NCBI RefSeq assembly: GCF_022539665.2
Contig: NC_081335.1
Span: 9,212,449-9,276,448 of the forward strand
From: Daphnia carinata
Lineage: Eukaryota > Arthropoda > Branchiopoda > Diplostraca > Daphniidae
Reading direction: 5' to 3'
Length of the DNA: 64,000 nt
Part shown: positions 33,201 through 45,641 of the stretch, one piece after another
Numbering within the stretch: the first letter of the stretch is position 1
Layout of the letters: each line of letters begins with the position of its first letter
Notes under the pieces: model-generated
Databases searched by the model: none
What the model saw: the letters and a program-made list of their open reading frames with translations, nothing else
Told to the model about the DNA's origin: nothing
Made by a program: the position numbers and the translations under genes

Positions 33201-36200
33201 GAAATTGTAAAGCTGCTTTCATTTCAGCTTGATTTCAAGTTTTTGATGGCTGCTTGAGGTTGAATAACGTGCAGTTGTTGATCCATCTCAAAAGCAGCAG
33301 CTATCGCTTTCGACGCTAGCTCGTCTATCATGGAATAATAAACGAATAGTGGTTGACGCTGCCGTCGAATGGTGGCTGCCAAATTAGCGTCAAACTGTCA
33401 TCCGTGATCGAAGTGGCATGTACTTGTATAACAGGACCAGGTATCAATCCAGTACCTAATTGTGTCGTTTCAATTTCAAGGGCAAATGTAAGCAAATACG
33501 TAAGGCAACCCACACCCCGAATTCAGAAAATAAATAAATGAAAAATAGACTACGTATACCTTCCTCGAAACACTGGATGACGTTGCACGTAAGGAAAGCA
33601 CGCAGCAGCCGTGATGACTAGCTCCTCTGTCACGTGACCAGTGGAAAAACCAAGGCAAGCCTGCGGGATGCCCATTCGTTCGCAACACTGGACGTGACTC
33701 CGTCCACCAGCACCGCATCTCAAAAATTTAGGAAAGTCTTTCGTGCAGCTTTGAGAATTAACTCAAAGCTGACACTGTCTCTCGATCAGCTTGGCGCTAT
33801 AATCGCACAAGGGCATGCATTTACAACTAACGCCCGCCATGTTGCAGCAGGTCGTGACATTGTAGGCCGCCTCCGACGACGTTGCCTCCATTAGGCCGAC
33901 AGCGGTGGGGAAGAAAATTCGTCGAAGGTTCGCCGATTCCGTGCTTGTTGACCGCAGTCACGTACACTTCGTGCGCGGTCGAAGCCATCAAATTCTGAAG
34001 GATGTATGGCATGCTTTTGCTGTTGATGGTTTTATACGGTGTTCCATTGCCGTCGCTCGTTGGCCGATAGTGGACGTTGTACGAGACCACCGTTTTGCCG
34101 AGGACCTTGGGCATTTCCCATCGTAAAATGGCGAATGTTGGATTGATGTGGGTGACGCGGAAGCCCATGGGTGGGCCTGGCAAGACGCCATAGCCTTGTA
34201 ACAAGCAATTGCTCAGCTCGCTCATGTATTGGATGCAGCGAGATTGGTGGTAGTCTTCTCGTGTTATGTCCCCTGTTCACAGTTGAATGCAAGGCTTTGG
34301 CAAACCACGCGATTTATAGCAAGCCGTGTGGTCAATGCCGTTGGCCAAGCAGGGGAAACTGTCGCTGGCCCACGGGGCGCAGATCATCAAGTCCGGCAGA
34401 CTAACATCGGCCGTACGGACAGGATCACAAAATTTGTCCACGCATCTGTCGGAAAATATTTTTAAAAATGTGTTAGTATTGGCCAGTACGCTGTGTCGCA
34501 CAATGTAGCAGACGATTAACGTGATGACATAAAATGTGCCTGCTATGATAGACGCCCTTCTTAGTACAGCATTCTTTAATATCGGGCAGAGCAGGTGCCG
34601 TCATTGCAGGCGTTTTGGTTTTCTTCCGTGATTCCGTCAAAGGCCGAACTTTTTGTGAAGGCAAACTGCTTCGTCGATTGTTGTGGGATGTCACCTGAAA
34701 TAATACATACAATCATCAATACGCGTTGCTTTACATACTTTCGGCGAAGGCGCAAGTGACTACTTGTTGCCTTATGAAAATGTTTTCAATTTGAAAGAGC
34801 ACGTAGCTAAAATACGTACCTCGTAAATAGGATCTCGTACATCGTAAACAAATTCAAGTTGTCAGACGTCGTCGAGTTTTGATCGGCCGGGATCTAGAGT
34901 TCAATAAACGAATAATTCAGTTAAGACCAAATAAGGTATTTGCTATGTACGACGTATGACAAGCAAAAGCTGACGAGGATTTTTTTTTTACACATTTTTA
35001 ATTCTTTTTTTTTTATTGCGCAGAAGCTGAAGTTTTTCCTGTTGTTTTCCCGTAACGACTAGCAGGTTCATCGACTATGAAAAAGGAAGTCCCATAGGTG
35101 ACTGGTTACCAATTTTGCCGACCTTGATTTGCATGAAGAACGGTTGCTCTTGCAAGCTCATCGACCCCTTCCTATCACTCGCGTCCTTTTCAGCTCTACC
35201 AGTAAGCCCGGTTTTCACTTCCAACGAATCGAAGCCGGGCAGTGCAGGAATGTTAACATAGTAGCGCGTAACGACACGATAGTTCCTCGAAGGACGAGTC
35301 CAGGAAATTCTCAGGGCTTTATCAGACAGGATGTCAACTAGCACGTCCTCGGGAGCGTTCGGTAATATCTCTGCATTCATATCGTTTTTGGTTAATTTTT
35401 TGGCACATACTGAATTTTTAGACGGAAACAAAGGGCCAGATGATTACAAGAGCGGGTTATTATCATTATTATTACTATTATTGCATAACTTGCTATCATC
35501 GAGAATGAAGGTGTGGCAAATTGTATTGGTGACCTTGAGCAATACACCGACGGCATAAGGCATAAGGCAAACTTTTAGAAACTACAGTAGTCAATGCTTG
35601 TATGATTTGTCTCGTGAAAAGGCAATCAGTTGATATTGATGTTCATTAAATTTTGCCAGCTGCCCAGAGAGTAGTGGAACAAAACAAGCAAGAGTACATA
35701 GTACGGAAGGTTCGTGGCAAGACGTCACCATTTTCATCGATAGTAGCCCTGATTTCTGTCTAACTTTAAACTAGAAGTGAAATGCATTCATTAGATTACC
35801 TATTCCTTCTGCGATGCAAGCCAGAATTTTCTCTGTGTAAACTGGGCAGGAGACGTGCGTCCGTATGTCACCAGTCCGTATTGCGTATTCACCGCGACAA
35901 ATGTCCTGGCAAATGTCGGGCACTCCTTCTTCGATGCAACAAGGGACGTGATTCGTACCGTCTATTCCCACCAAGAATATAATAGGACAAAAAATGATGA
36001 TCCAGCTATGAAACTTGTTGATCGTATTTTGCTTGATGCAAACGGATAAAAAAAGTCAATTGTGGTAATAGTAGCCTAAACAAAAGGGTTATAACAGCCA
36101 TGTATTTGATCAGTGACGGGAAATCAGCTTCGCATTGTTCTGGATCCTGACCAGTTGTGCCGTCCAGTATATTTTTCAAACTGTAAAAGCCCATACAGGC

Positions 36201-37745
36201 ACTGGTCACGTTGTTCGAGCTGCAACATTCCGTATAGTTGTGATTTACAATCTGACTGTAAGTGGAGTCAATGGCGGCTGTTGTGGAGGAATTACCGTTG
36301 GGCGCCGGATTGGTATTGGAAGGCGGCTGAAGTTTGCTAGGTACAACTTTCATCGCGCGGTTAGGATATGCTGACTAGAGATTTCGAAGTGGATGGTAAA
36401 ACGTTAGGCTTACCATAATGAGAATGGAACGAACGCAAAATGAGATTGCTGTTGATCTCACAAATGCAGGTGCCTCTGTCCTGCTCGGGCAAACTTGATG
36501 ACTAAAACCCAGACGTCCCCACCTTACGTAACAACGAATTTAAAACGAATCACTTAACGCAATTCGATTTAAAGAAATATATATATATACAGTACCCGCC
36601 CTTAGTATCCGAACACCAAGGGTTTGTGGGGCTTTTTTACACGGTGTCTTATGGCGGTAGGGTCCCTTGCGCAAAGGTAAAAAAGGGCCAGTAAAAATGA
36701 CGATAAAAAAATAAAATTTTGTTCTGACGTTAATTAAATAATGGGCTATTTAGCACTATTTTTTTAAATTTTTTATCTATAAGACTTTTTGACTTACATG
36801 CTAGTCATGTATTATCCGAACACCGCGTTGATCTTATAGGGTGCCTAATGACACTACCTCATTTTTTAGAATTTTTTTTTAATATAAGGAAATGTTTTCT
36901 AGATGTCGCAATTACATTAATCGATAGGATATTCATTAAACTATATCCCATTTTAGTAGTATAACTTAATGTCATTTATTTTAAGAACGGGAATTTTTTA
37001 AAGTGAAGACTGTGCTAAGTTTTTCCCGTCAAAAATAGTTTATCTTGTTCCCACTTGAGGCGCTGCCCTCATTACGCTTTTTCAGACAGCTAACACAGTT
37101 TACTGTAAAAGCAGACGTATTTCTGTTTGCTTTTACGTAATGAGTTCAGCGCCTCAAGTGGAAACAAGATAAACTAAGCCCCAAAAACCCTCGGTGTTCG
37201 GATACTAAGGGCGGGTACTGTATATATTATTCGTTGAAATAAAACTAAAATAAATCAATAAACACAAATTACTTGATGAAACTAATCCTGGCACTGTGGA
37301 GGCTGCAAATGGCGAAGACCAAAATAAAAATTAATAAAAATTAACAAAAACACAAAAAATAAAAGAAACACGAAACGTACACGTAGCCTATATATATATG
37401 TAGGACAAAAAAAGCACAAAAAGCACACACACAGACGTTAGACGAGGCAGTTAAACGATTAAGAATTAGATGAACTACATCGTTCTATGTGTTGTAAACT
37501 GAAATTGCTTAATTTGCTTACCGGAGTCCTGGAGAACATCGAAATGCAACTATGATGTGACGCGCTTCTCTCCCGCCGTAAAAATGCGAGGAGACCCTCT
37601 TTCTTTATCTTCCCTTCTCCAAAGTAGCGTGTGGGATTCTAGATTGCGCACATCACACGTGAATAGGACATCGTCGCCCTCGAAAACGTGAAGCGGTTGG
37701 CGTATACTGTCTCGTAACGTAGGTAACGCTATATGGACCACTATG
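30245..37745 (-). pseudogene. Decayed Ig / DB-module / FN3 transmembrane receptor gene
   Basis: Minus-strand exon relics, in order: Ig start (37550-37741, GDDVLFTCDVRN), Ig end (36406-36540, INSN...LRSFH), first DB module (36170-36353 and 35800-35975), FN3 (35075-35375), second DB module (34690-34280), FN3 (34250-33910), third DB module (33910-33560), FN3 (33500-33330; 32910-32780), a second Ig (32110-31940), fourth DB module (31660-31290), FN3 (30870-30680), and membrane anchor plus tail (30540-30250, VTVVVAVILIVCAVVC). Splice sites survive, but there are stops at 37550-37552 and 31338-31340 and frameshifts in the third DB module and the tail. The layout matches animal proteins that combine the DB module (Pfam DB) with Ig and FN3; function there is poorly known. 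Confidence 0.8.
36590..37220. mobile_element. Tc1/mariner-like MITE, 631 bp
   Basis: It starts CAGTACCCGCCCTTAGTATC and ends with the complement GATACTAAGGGCGGGTACTG. Inverted repeats are about 45 bp and TA flanks both ends. The right half holds a second inverted pair (GTTTATCTTGTTCCCACTT at about 37037 against its complement near 37160). No transposase frame. It lies in an intron-sized gap of the receptor pseudogene. Confidence 0.85.
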
Positions 37746-37780
37746 AAAACAATGAAACGTTTGAATCGACCCTCAGCCAC

Positions 37781-38220
37781 TTGAGGTCAAATTACATCAA
37801 ATCACGCCTCTGTGACTACACGCAATGAGATTCGTCTTTCATTTTCATTGTGGATGGGGAGAAAATGAATGCAAAAATAATGCCTACCATAGGCTACCGC
37901 AATAAAATTTATTTCGGCCAAAAGCTGTAGCTCCATTTGGAAGGATGTAGTCTAATGCAACTATGAAACCAGAAAAAGGTATCATGTACACTTATTAACG
38001 TAATAGTAAATCGAACAGACGCAAACGAAGAGAGCACCCCTTCCCGTTTGTTCTCTTCTGCTTTTTATTAGAAAATTAGAAAAATATCATTAAGAAGAAA
38101 TTAACTGGCGTAGAGGAGAGAGGAGGTGGTTGGAACAAAAAACTTATTTTTGTTGCCTATGACTACAAAAGTTATCGAACTAAGCTAGAACAAATATATA
38201 GATTTGTACACAGTTATCTC
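37781..38220. other. Upstream of receptor pseudogene, nothing recognised
   Basis: AT-rich; no exon or promoter could be supported. Confidence 0.4.
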
Positions 38221-38234
38221 AGCTCAGACTTGCC

Positions 38235-38375
38235 CCGGTCACGGTCAAAAATTGATCGCGATCCCGATCTCGATCAAAAAATAGATCGCCGATCTGATCT
38301 TTTGAGAAGATCGGATATCAGATCGGCGATCCCAAAAAATTGATCGCGATACGATCGTTTTTAGCGATCAAACGT
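38235..38375. repeat. GATCG word-repeat island with hairpin
   Basis: GATC occurs about a dozen times. ATCGCCGATCTGAT (38289) and ATCAGATCGGCGAT (38318) form a perfect inverted pair around AAGATC-type words. Confidence 0.75.
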
Positions 38376-38519
38376 TTCGCCATCTAGCTGTAGATGCAGT
38401 CGCGTGGATCTCTTGCAGTACTATTAGAGTCATAGAAACCTGGTTGCTCCACGCTGTGCTATAAATGCTATACGGGTATGCTGGGACGGGATGGTGGTGC
38501 TGCTGAGACAGTGGTACCC

Positions 38520-39280
38520 CCGTCATAAGTACCTAGAGGTTTCGACAGACGTACCCCAAAAAACGACAAACCTACCACGACAGACCTACCCTTACAGAAA
38601 ATGGAAAAACATCTCCCGTCAAAGCTACCCGACATATGTACCCAATAAAAAATTTTAAAACGCCCACGTCACAGCTACTCCTTTAAAAATTTATTTTAAA
38701 AAAGCCGTCTTATCTACCCATTTGTTTAACTGAGACCGACAAATCTACCCCTTCGCTGAACACTGATCGCCATACCTACCCTTTCGATTAATACAGTCCG
38801 ACACACCTACCCATTTGATTAATACAGTCCGACATACCTACTCTTTCGATTAATACAATCCGACACACCTACCCCTTTGATTAATACAGTCCGACATACC
38901 TATCCTTTCGATTAATACAGTCCGACATCCGTACTCCTTCACTGGAAATTGATCGACACACCTACCCCGGCGGTTAATACAATCCGACACACCTACCCCT
39001 TCTGTAAAAACAGTCCGACACTCCTACCCCTTCGTTTGAAATATTCGACTTACCTACCCCTTCGTTTAATAGAGCCCGACGTACCTACTCCTTTGTTACA
39101 GGACTTTTTAAAAATGTATTTAGACTGGCTTCAGTCTACCTCTGATAAGCAGCATCCATTTTTAATCTTCTTTTTGCTCGTAAGATAAGATGAGGAAACA
39201 AGATGATTCCGCTTACCCTATTGTTTTCATTATTTGATTAGCTTTAATATTTTTATAATACTATGAAGTAGATTACAAAA
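38520..39280 (+). repeat. Dispersed repeat with tandem ACCTACCCC array, copy 1
   Basis: After a unique head (AAACATCTCCCGTCAA, GACATATGTACCCAATAAAA) comes an array of ~33-bp units with the core CCGACATACCTACCCCTT and GATTAATACAGT (about 38690-39090), then a tail (GTATTTAGACTGGCTT). Head, array and tail recur at 59097-59800 in the same orientation. No coding role is evident. Confidence 0.85.
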
Positions 39281-40261
39281 TATTCAATGAAGATTTTCCC
39301 TGCCTAGTTTCTATTCTGGCCACCGTCTCCAAACTGCAATTCATTGCTTCGAAACATTAAATATTAATGACCTATTTTTTCTGTTTCTATACATACCATA
39401 TTACCCGGTTTCCATAAATAAGCTGAAGTCTAAAACTCTAAGCGGAACTGGGAAAACTGATAGATAGGATTGTTTTGTTTCGTATATTATGTGAATTAAA
39501 CTTAGTAATAACCTACCCGATACGGAAGAGACAAAGAAGATGGAGAAATGGCGGGGACTCCTCCTGTCGAATGTTTGTTTCCCTTTCCTGGCAAGACATC
39601 TTTTATTCCTTTCTGAATCTGTTGTCGAAATATCTTCCATCTCTAAAGCCCATTTGCATTACGCCTTTCCTCTTGATATTATCTGAACGACGAATTATAT
39701 TGAAAAATCAATAATGAATGATCAACCATGAAATGAGTACTGTTGCAACCCATGGGTCGTCGTTGCTTTCATAAAATTAGAAAATTCTCGACCATCAAGA
39801 CTTTTCCTTGGCTGCAATCCACCCAACCCTGTTTCCATGATCGCCAAGGAAAAACTTCCGCACTTTAGTTCAACGTACCGAGTACCCCACCCGGGGATTG
39901 AACCTTAGGTTGGTTTGTCGAAGAGTATCGTATTTCAGTTTGCTCCCACACGGCACAACTGGCTCCTAGGTATCTCCCTAGAACGTCCTGCTATCCTCCC
40001 CAGTCTTTCCCATAACCGTCCTCGATTCGTCTTACAACCTTCTTTTTGGTTACCTGGTAGCTGCCTGACAAGCTCCTCAGTACCTCTTGCATCATCCCCA
40101 GGTAGTACCAATAACCTCCTCTTGCATCATCCTCAAGTAGTACCAATAACCCTCCCATGGTATTAGCATCCAATACAATACCAATTATATTTAAATGCAA
40201 TTAAATGTGTAAATGTAAAATAAAAAATGAATATTAAAAAACAATAGAATATTTTTAATGG
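39281..40261. other. Intergenic with short tandem repeats
   Basis: A ~34-bp direct duplication containing CCTCTTGCATCATCC lies at 40078-40150. A tRNA T-arm-like GGTTCAATCCC occurs on the minus strand near 39900 without a convincing A box. No gene recognised. Confidence 0.4.
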
Positions 40262-40824
40262 TTTATTCAAATTCAATCTTATTAATTGATCTTTTATAGA
40301 AATTTTGCCGGCAATGACGAAGCCATTCAGTTACTTGAAACTGTATCTTCACTGAGGTTTTTTCATCACCGAAAAGGTCTTTGTTTGCGAGAACCGTACC
40401 TACAAAAAGCAATAATTAATTTTCTTACAGAGTAAGAACTTAATAAATGAATATATACAACCACCTACCACAAATTGCAGCGTAAATATTTGTCAAATTA
40501 GAAAATTTTTCTTTCTCAAACTTCTTTGGGGATTTTCCCGTCCATGTATATTGCATGCAATTTCGCAAATAAACAGCTTTTCCATTATGGAATATACTGT
40601 TTTTTGGAGGGTCACCCCACCCATTCGGAGCAAAATTAGAACTGAATAGAAACACAAATATTTTAGGTGAACTGTGGAGGGAATTTTAAAAGAATTATAA
40701 CTTTGTTCCATTACCATTTGCTGCCGAGTTTGTTGGTCGCTCAGGGTTTTTTCCATCTCCTCTATGGCACCGAAAGAGTCCATAGGTGAATCACCACAAT
40801 CCGTGAAAGTTACTGCAGCTAGTT
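40262..40824 (-). CDS. Three terminal exons of a small DUF4806-like gene
   Basis: Exons at 40715-40824, 40469-40641 and 40262-40399 have good junctions (acceptors TTGCAG, ATTCAG, TTGTAG; donors GTAATG and GTAGGT), and the frame is continuous across the last intron to a TAA at 40262-40264. The middle exon reads NGWGDPP... LRNCMQYTWTGK... KFSNLTNIYAAIC, a pattern like the DUF4806-type domain common in insect and crustacean proteins. The 5' end is not defined. Function unknown. Confidence 0.5.
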
Positions 40825-41018
40825 CTGCAATACAAAAATACCAACACGACTGTTGAGGACGGAAAAATACTTATTACTTAGGATAAGAATTTCTACATTT
40901 TTTTTCGTTGTTACAAAAAAAACTAAATGTCAACATAGCTTAAAAACTTAAGCCCTGTTTCCCATGAAAACTTTATCACTAATGCAATTTAAGACCTTGC
41001 CCTGGGTCAAACAACTGA

Positions 41019-41240
41019 TCACACGAGGTGCAGCAACAATGCCCTTACTCTTAACTAATAGTGTCGGTCACTTGAAACGGTGCCGCCGTATCAAGCCCGA
41101 TCTTCTATGTCCAGCTAGTCCAGCACTCACACGAGGTGTAGCAACAATGTCCTTACTCTTAACTAATAGTGTCGGTCACTTGAAACGGTGCCGCCGTATC
41201 AAGCCCGATCTCCTATGTCCAGCTAGTCCAGCACTAAATA
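41019..41240 (+). repeat. ~105-bp tandem duplication
   Basis: The segment from CACACGAGGT to CCAGCACT occurs twice nearly identically (about 41019-41125 and 41126-41236). It keeps a 177-codon frame open (40964-41497), but the frame shows no domain and I do not call a gene. Confidence 0.7.
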
Positions 41241-41499
41241 AAAAAATTCTAGTTACCTTTTGGGGATCCACAAATAAACTCAAATTGCAGACAACGGAAA
41301 AACGGCAAGATAGCTCGGGACCGCAGCAAATTAGCGAAAAAATGTTTGGTGAGAGCAGCAAATGTAAGGCAAAACAGGTGCCGAGGGCAACAAATTCTTC
41401 GACAGAACGAAGGCGGAATAAGCCAGAGAAGGTAAAGGTCTGGATCATACAAACTCATAATCCATTATGGTCATTGGTAAGTTTAATATTCTATTAAAA

Positions 41500-42460
41500 A
41501 ACCTGTTATCCACAACCACTCGCTGGAGCACTAATTGCGATGGTTAGTCCTCTGAACTGGAATGCATACTGGTGGTCTAAACTGGAATGCACAGACGTAT
41601 TCAGCACTACCAGCTTTCTTCATTCCCTAAACACAATTCTATTTATCGCGAAACATGTTTCTCATGTAACAATATCTATGTGTTATTAGATGTTAAAGAT
41701 TAGATATTTATGACGTTAAAATTTTAACGTGATTTAAATTTGTATTTCATTTTGCTTCTTAAAATAATTTGTGTCAACTTTTACATTTGGCAACTCTCAT
41801 AACGATGTAAACATTGCATTCGGCAGCCATTGCTAGACTACTGCTTAAGTAAAAACGCTGCGGTTTATGAAAACAAGGTAAGTTTTTGTTGTTTAGGATT
41901 ATTTTGCTCTAGACTGAAGCTAAATTTGTTTTTTGTAGTTCAGCTTTTATATATATAGGAATTGGCATAATTTTATTTTGCCAGTAATTGAAGAAAAAAC
42001 AAATAGCACATTGCTTCGAATTTTATATGGAACCTGTTCACTAGGAAAACGATTTATGAGTTGTGGTTCTCTCATTTACCTGCGTCTCTACCTCCAACAG
42101 TAAAAGGTTTTTTGCATTTTATTAATCATTTTAAATGTTTTTCGTTTGTAGCTTCATATAATACGGGTTATAAACAACAGTGTTAGTGGCTATGGTTCAT
42201 GATTCCTCTTTCGCATTTCTAGATTCAATTTAAGTTGAAGAATATCTGAGCAACTAACCTTTTAGCCTGCACATGTGTTGCATGTCACCGGAAAATGAAC
42301 AAGTTACTTGAGCACTATCAGTTGTAGAAGGTTTGACATTGCTTAGGATTTGAGGTAGGTTATTAACGATAGCCTGAGGTTTTAATTTTTATACATTTAT
42401 TTAGTGTGTGTTCCTTTTCTTAGTTATGGATGGTATTTGCTATTTTTGGAACCAAGAATG
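41500..42460. other. Intergenic, nothing recognised
   Basis: AT-rich; no supported exon. Confidence 0.4.
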
Positions 42461-42465
42461 ATATG

Positions 42466-43003
42466 TCCACCTAGCTACTACACCACCAATGCCCCCGAGT
42501 ACTACATCACTAAGGCTCTCCAACACTACATTACGACGTATGCAGCCCCCTTTTACTAGACTATAAAGGCGCCCGAATATTACACCTCGAGATATGCAGC
42601 TCCGGCTTACTATACTAAGGCTCCTCAATACTACACCACAAAGGCCGTGGAATATTAAACTACTGCAGCCGCGGAGTATTACAAAAAGAAAGCTGAGTAC
42701 CATACAACCACTTACGCAGCTCCAGCTTACTACACTGATGCTCCTCAATACTGCACTAGAAAGGCACCCGAGTACTACACCCTACCGCATGCTATACCAA
42801 GCTATTACACTGAAGTGCAATACTACACAACTACATATGCTACTCCCAGATACTACACCGAGGCAATGAAGTACTACTCAGCTCCAAGCTACTACACTAC
42901 CATTTACGCCGCTCCCAGTTACCACACTACCACTTACGCCGCTCCCAGTTACTACACTACCACTTACGCCGCTCCCAGTTACTACACAGAGGCTCCAGCT
43001 TAG
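42466..43003 (+). pseudogene. Tyr-rich YYTTTYAAPS repeat gene relic
   Basis: The frame encodes many degenerate repeats of the type SYYTTTYAAPSYYTEAP, with the last four nearly identical (42890-43000). At least two internal stops (near 42559 and 42655) and a final TAG at 43001 mark decay. Such Tyr-, Pro- and Thr-rich repeats are typical of secreted or cuticular structural proteins. It runs directly into the Semaphorin-like exons. Confidence 0.65.
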
Positions 43004-43044
43004 TACAAAAACAACGTGCGCTACTCCCCGCTATTACCCTGAGC

Positions 43045-43561
43045 CATTGAAGTGCCGAGAGAAAGGCCAATACCAGCTGTCGTTCAGGTAATTTGTTTTT
43101 TATTTAATGAAAATGATTTTTTTTTAAATGTTTATTTGACAAACTTTCCAGGCCCGACAAGTACATTCAGACGGCCGAACAAGGCATGGTGATTATGGGC
43201 GTGACAGAACAGGAGGCCGGTCGCTATGACTGCCGTCTAGGAGCGGACACGCTGTGCAGTTATAATATCACGGTCGATACGCAGCGATGCGCTGCCCCCA
43301 GCAAATCACACGATTATCAGAAAGTCTACTCTGACTGGTGTCACGAATTTGAGAAATACAAAATGGCCATGAAGACGTGGGAGAGAAGGCAGCTGGTATG
43401 AAAGCAATTTTCATTTTCAACATTTCATCCTGTGAACTGTTTCTACTTGTTTTGTTTTTAAAACATTGTAGCAATGTAACAGTCGGCAAACGAACGATAC
43501 AGCCAGCAGCAATCAGAATGCTCATCCCAACGAGATCTATCCACGGAGTCCTTTGGTCTGA
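43045..43561 (+). CDS. C-terminal exons of a Semaphorin-2-like gene
   Basis: Three exons: one ending at 43087 (CREKGQYQLSF), 43152-43395, and 43472-43561 with TGA. Junctions are canonical and phases agree. The protein part is the end of a secreted semaphorin: an Ig domain with GRYDCRLGADTLCSYNITVD, then YQKVYSDWCHEFEKYKMAMK and a short Asn/Gln-rich tail. Semaphorin-2 proteins are secreted axon-guidance ligands for plexins. All frames are intact, but the Sema domain exons are absent and the first exon abuts the Tyr-rich relic, so this is either the far 3' end of a long gene or a duplicated fragment. Confidence 0.75.
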
Positions 43562-45054
43562 ACAAGTTCCAATAAAAGAAGGAGAAAAGAAAGGATCTGA
43601 ATTGGGAATTGATGTGAATCTTTAAAAAGGCGTGCGCGTCCGGTCGACGTGCACAAGTTGGCTCAATGGCTACCTCTTCAACACACAGCTAAAAAAATAC
43701 ATCTAATGATGATGTATTGAAAACGAAAAAAAAAATATTGTGGGAACCACATCGAGTGTTTCCTTTCTATCTCTTTACGTCTCTTGTGTGTGTGTTTTTT
43801 AAATGAATGTTCTTTTTTTCTATCTCTTTTTTAAAAAATCTGTTTATCACTCATCATATCCTCTTATGTTATATCATATCCTCTTATGTTATATCATATC
43901 CTCTTATGCAGCCTTTATACTCATCCTCTTATACTATTTATCATGAAAATTCCCTTTTCCTACAAGCTCCGTGACTAAATAATTGAGTGTTGTTTTATCA
44001 CATCTCCTCGTTTCAAAATGAGCATTTCCCTGCCAAATATTTTATGCTTTCACAGGTCGTTCCATACGAATATAGTTTATTAGATGAAAATGTTTAATAC
44101 AGCTCTAATGTCGTTACCAAATCCAATCGATTTATATTTCCCATTATTTAAACGCATGAGTCTTGCTTTCATGAAGGGAGTTCCTAAAACACTCCTGAGA
44201 ATATCACCAACAAATTTCTTAAATTGCATATATTAGCATGCTCCTCGACAAATTTTCTACCTGCTTGTGGCCTTCCTCAGTGCTTCCCAACGGCATGATT
44301 GATGCGCTGGGGAGGCTAAGAACCTTTTAGGAGGCTCCCAGGAAGGAGATGTGCCGTGTGGGCTACCTAGTAGCCTTCTCTTCAACGGAATCCGCTCACA
44401 AAGTTCCTAGACTGTACGATGTCGCATGCTTATGTGTTATTAAGTGTTCTGCACAATTTTTTTCGATTTGATCGATTATTAAACACACAACGTTGCTTTT
44501 ACCCCATGTATTTGCGGAATCCTATACCCTATTATTGCCGAACCCAAATCATTGTGCGTAGCACGTTCCATCCGTTTGAGTGTAAAACTGACAACATATC
44601 GTAGTGCCTCTCGCAGACAAAGGAAAGACCTACATGGTAAGGACGAAAATCTAATGTGTTCCGCCCCAGGTAGCAAAAAATTCTCCAGCAACATTGCGCC
44701 AAAGTCCTGCTGGTGTCGTATTGTAATACTGCCTGAATGTTTTTTAATAATGTGGCAATGTTGTTTTGCACCCACTTTTATGTTGCACTTCAATATTGCT
44801 TTTTCAATACTGAAGCAATATTGTTGTGCAACATTGAATGCTTGTATTGTAAATAGCCACACTATATTGATTTTTCTCGATTTGTATTTTCATATTATTA
44901 AACTAATGAATTAACTATAGTAGTTGAATTTATAATAAATTAATCAATATGAAGACGAACTGATAGACAAAACTTCTGTATTTACATATATAAACATATC
45001 TTGGTTACGAATGGACACGATGAAAGCTCAGTGTAAATTGACATATAAATAACA
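43562..45054. other. 3' flank and intergenic with minor repeats
   Basis: A ~21-bp tandem repeat (ATCATATCCTCTTATGTTAT) is at 43853-43915. A word island of CAATATTG/GCAACATT lies at 44690-44850. No gene recognised. Confidence 0.5.
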
Positions 45055-45510
45055 TTAATCAGGATCTGCCTCTATTGCAAGCGTAATTTGTGCTGCCTCT
45101 TCTTCCTCTTCATCTGATGTCGATGACGCGGATTGTAGTTTTTGAGGACTTCGTGAAATAGGGCCTATAATTTTCTTTTGACGGATTAGCGCACGCACCA
45201 GAAAAAGGGATAGCTGTGTATCCATGTCGCTAGGACTGGTAAGTGGGTATCGCTTGAATACCGCATCTATATAATTTCATAAAAGAAGTCATGAGTAGCA
45301 GAAATAACTGAAAAATTAAATAAATTACTTACCTTTTACACATTCGTAAATTCTGGAGTGATCCATAAAAACTTTTTTGGGGTTCTCCTTATTTGCGTTG
45401 GTTTTTTTGAGTACGTATTGGGTTGCTACTTCCTTTGTAAACAGCTTGTTCATGATTCCGTAAGCCATTTTAGGACCATCCACTCCACACCTACGATGAG
45501 TTCCTCTGTC
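45055..45510 (-). CDS. Two terminal exons of a second DUF4806-like gene
   Basis: Exons at 45333-45507 and 45055-45266 join across a short intron (donor GTAAGT, acceptor TATATAG). The protein reads MNKLFTKEVATQYVLKKTN, KVFMDHSRIYECVK, then a variable part with an acidic stretch DEEEEEAA and a TAA at 45055-45057. The IY..V box and preceding basic segment resemble DUF4806-type domains. 5' end undefined. Confidence 0.5.
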
Positions 45511-45641
45511 TGTATTTAGAAACATACAAGAAGTAAATTATTTTTAATTTTATCCTAGAAATTTAAAAACACTTACAAATTTTTTTTTTTTAAACTTTGT
45601 TTCTCAAATTCTGATTCAGTTTTTCAATATCTTGAATATTC

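Noticed and set aside
38690-39090. ACCTACCCC array as a telomere-type repeat
   Set aside because: Unit is ~33 bp with flanking head and tail shared by a dispersed copy; it does not match TTAGG.
39890-39935. tRNA gene (B-box-like GGTTCAATCCC on the minus strand)
   Set aside because: No A box or acceptor pairing at the right distance.
40964-41497. 177-codon plus-strand frame as a gene
   Set aside because: It is kept open by a tandem duplication and has no domain or splice support.
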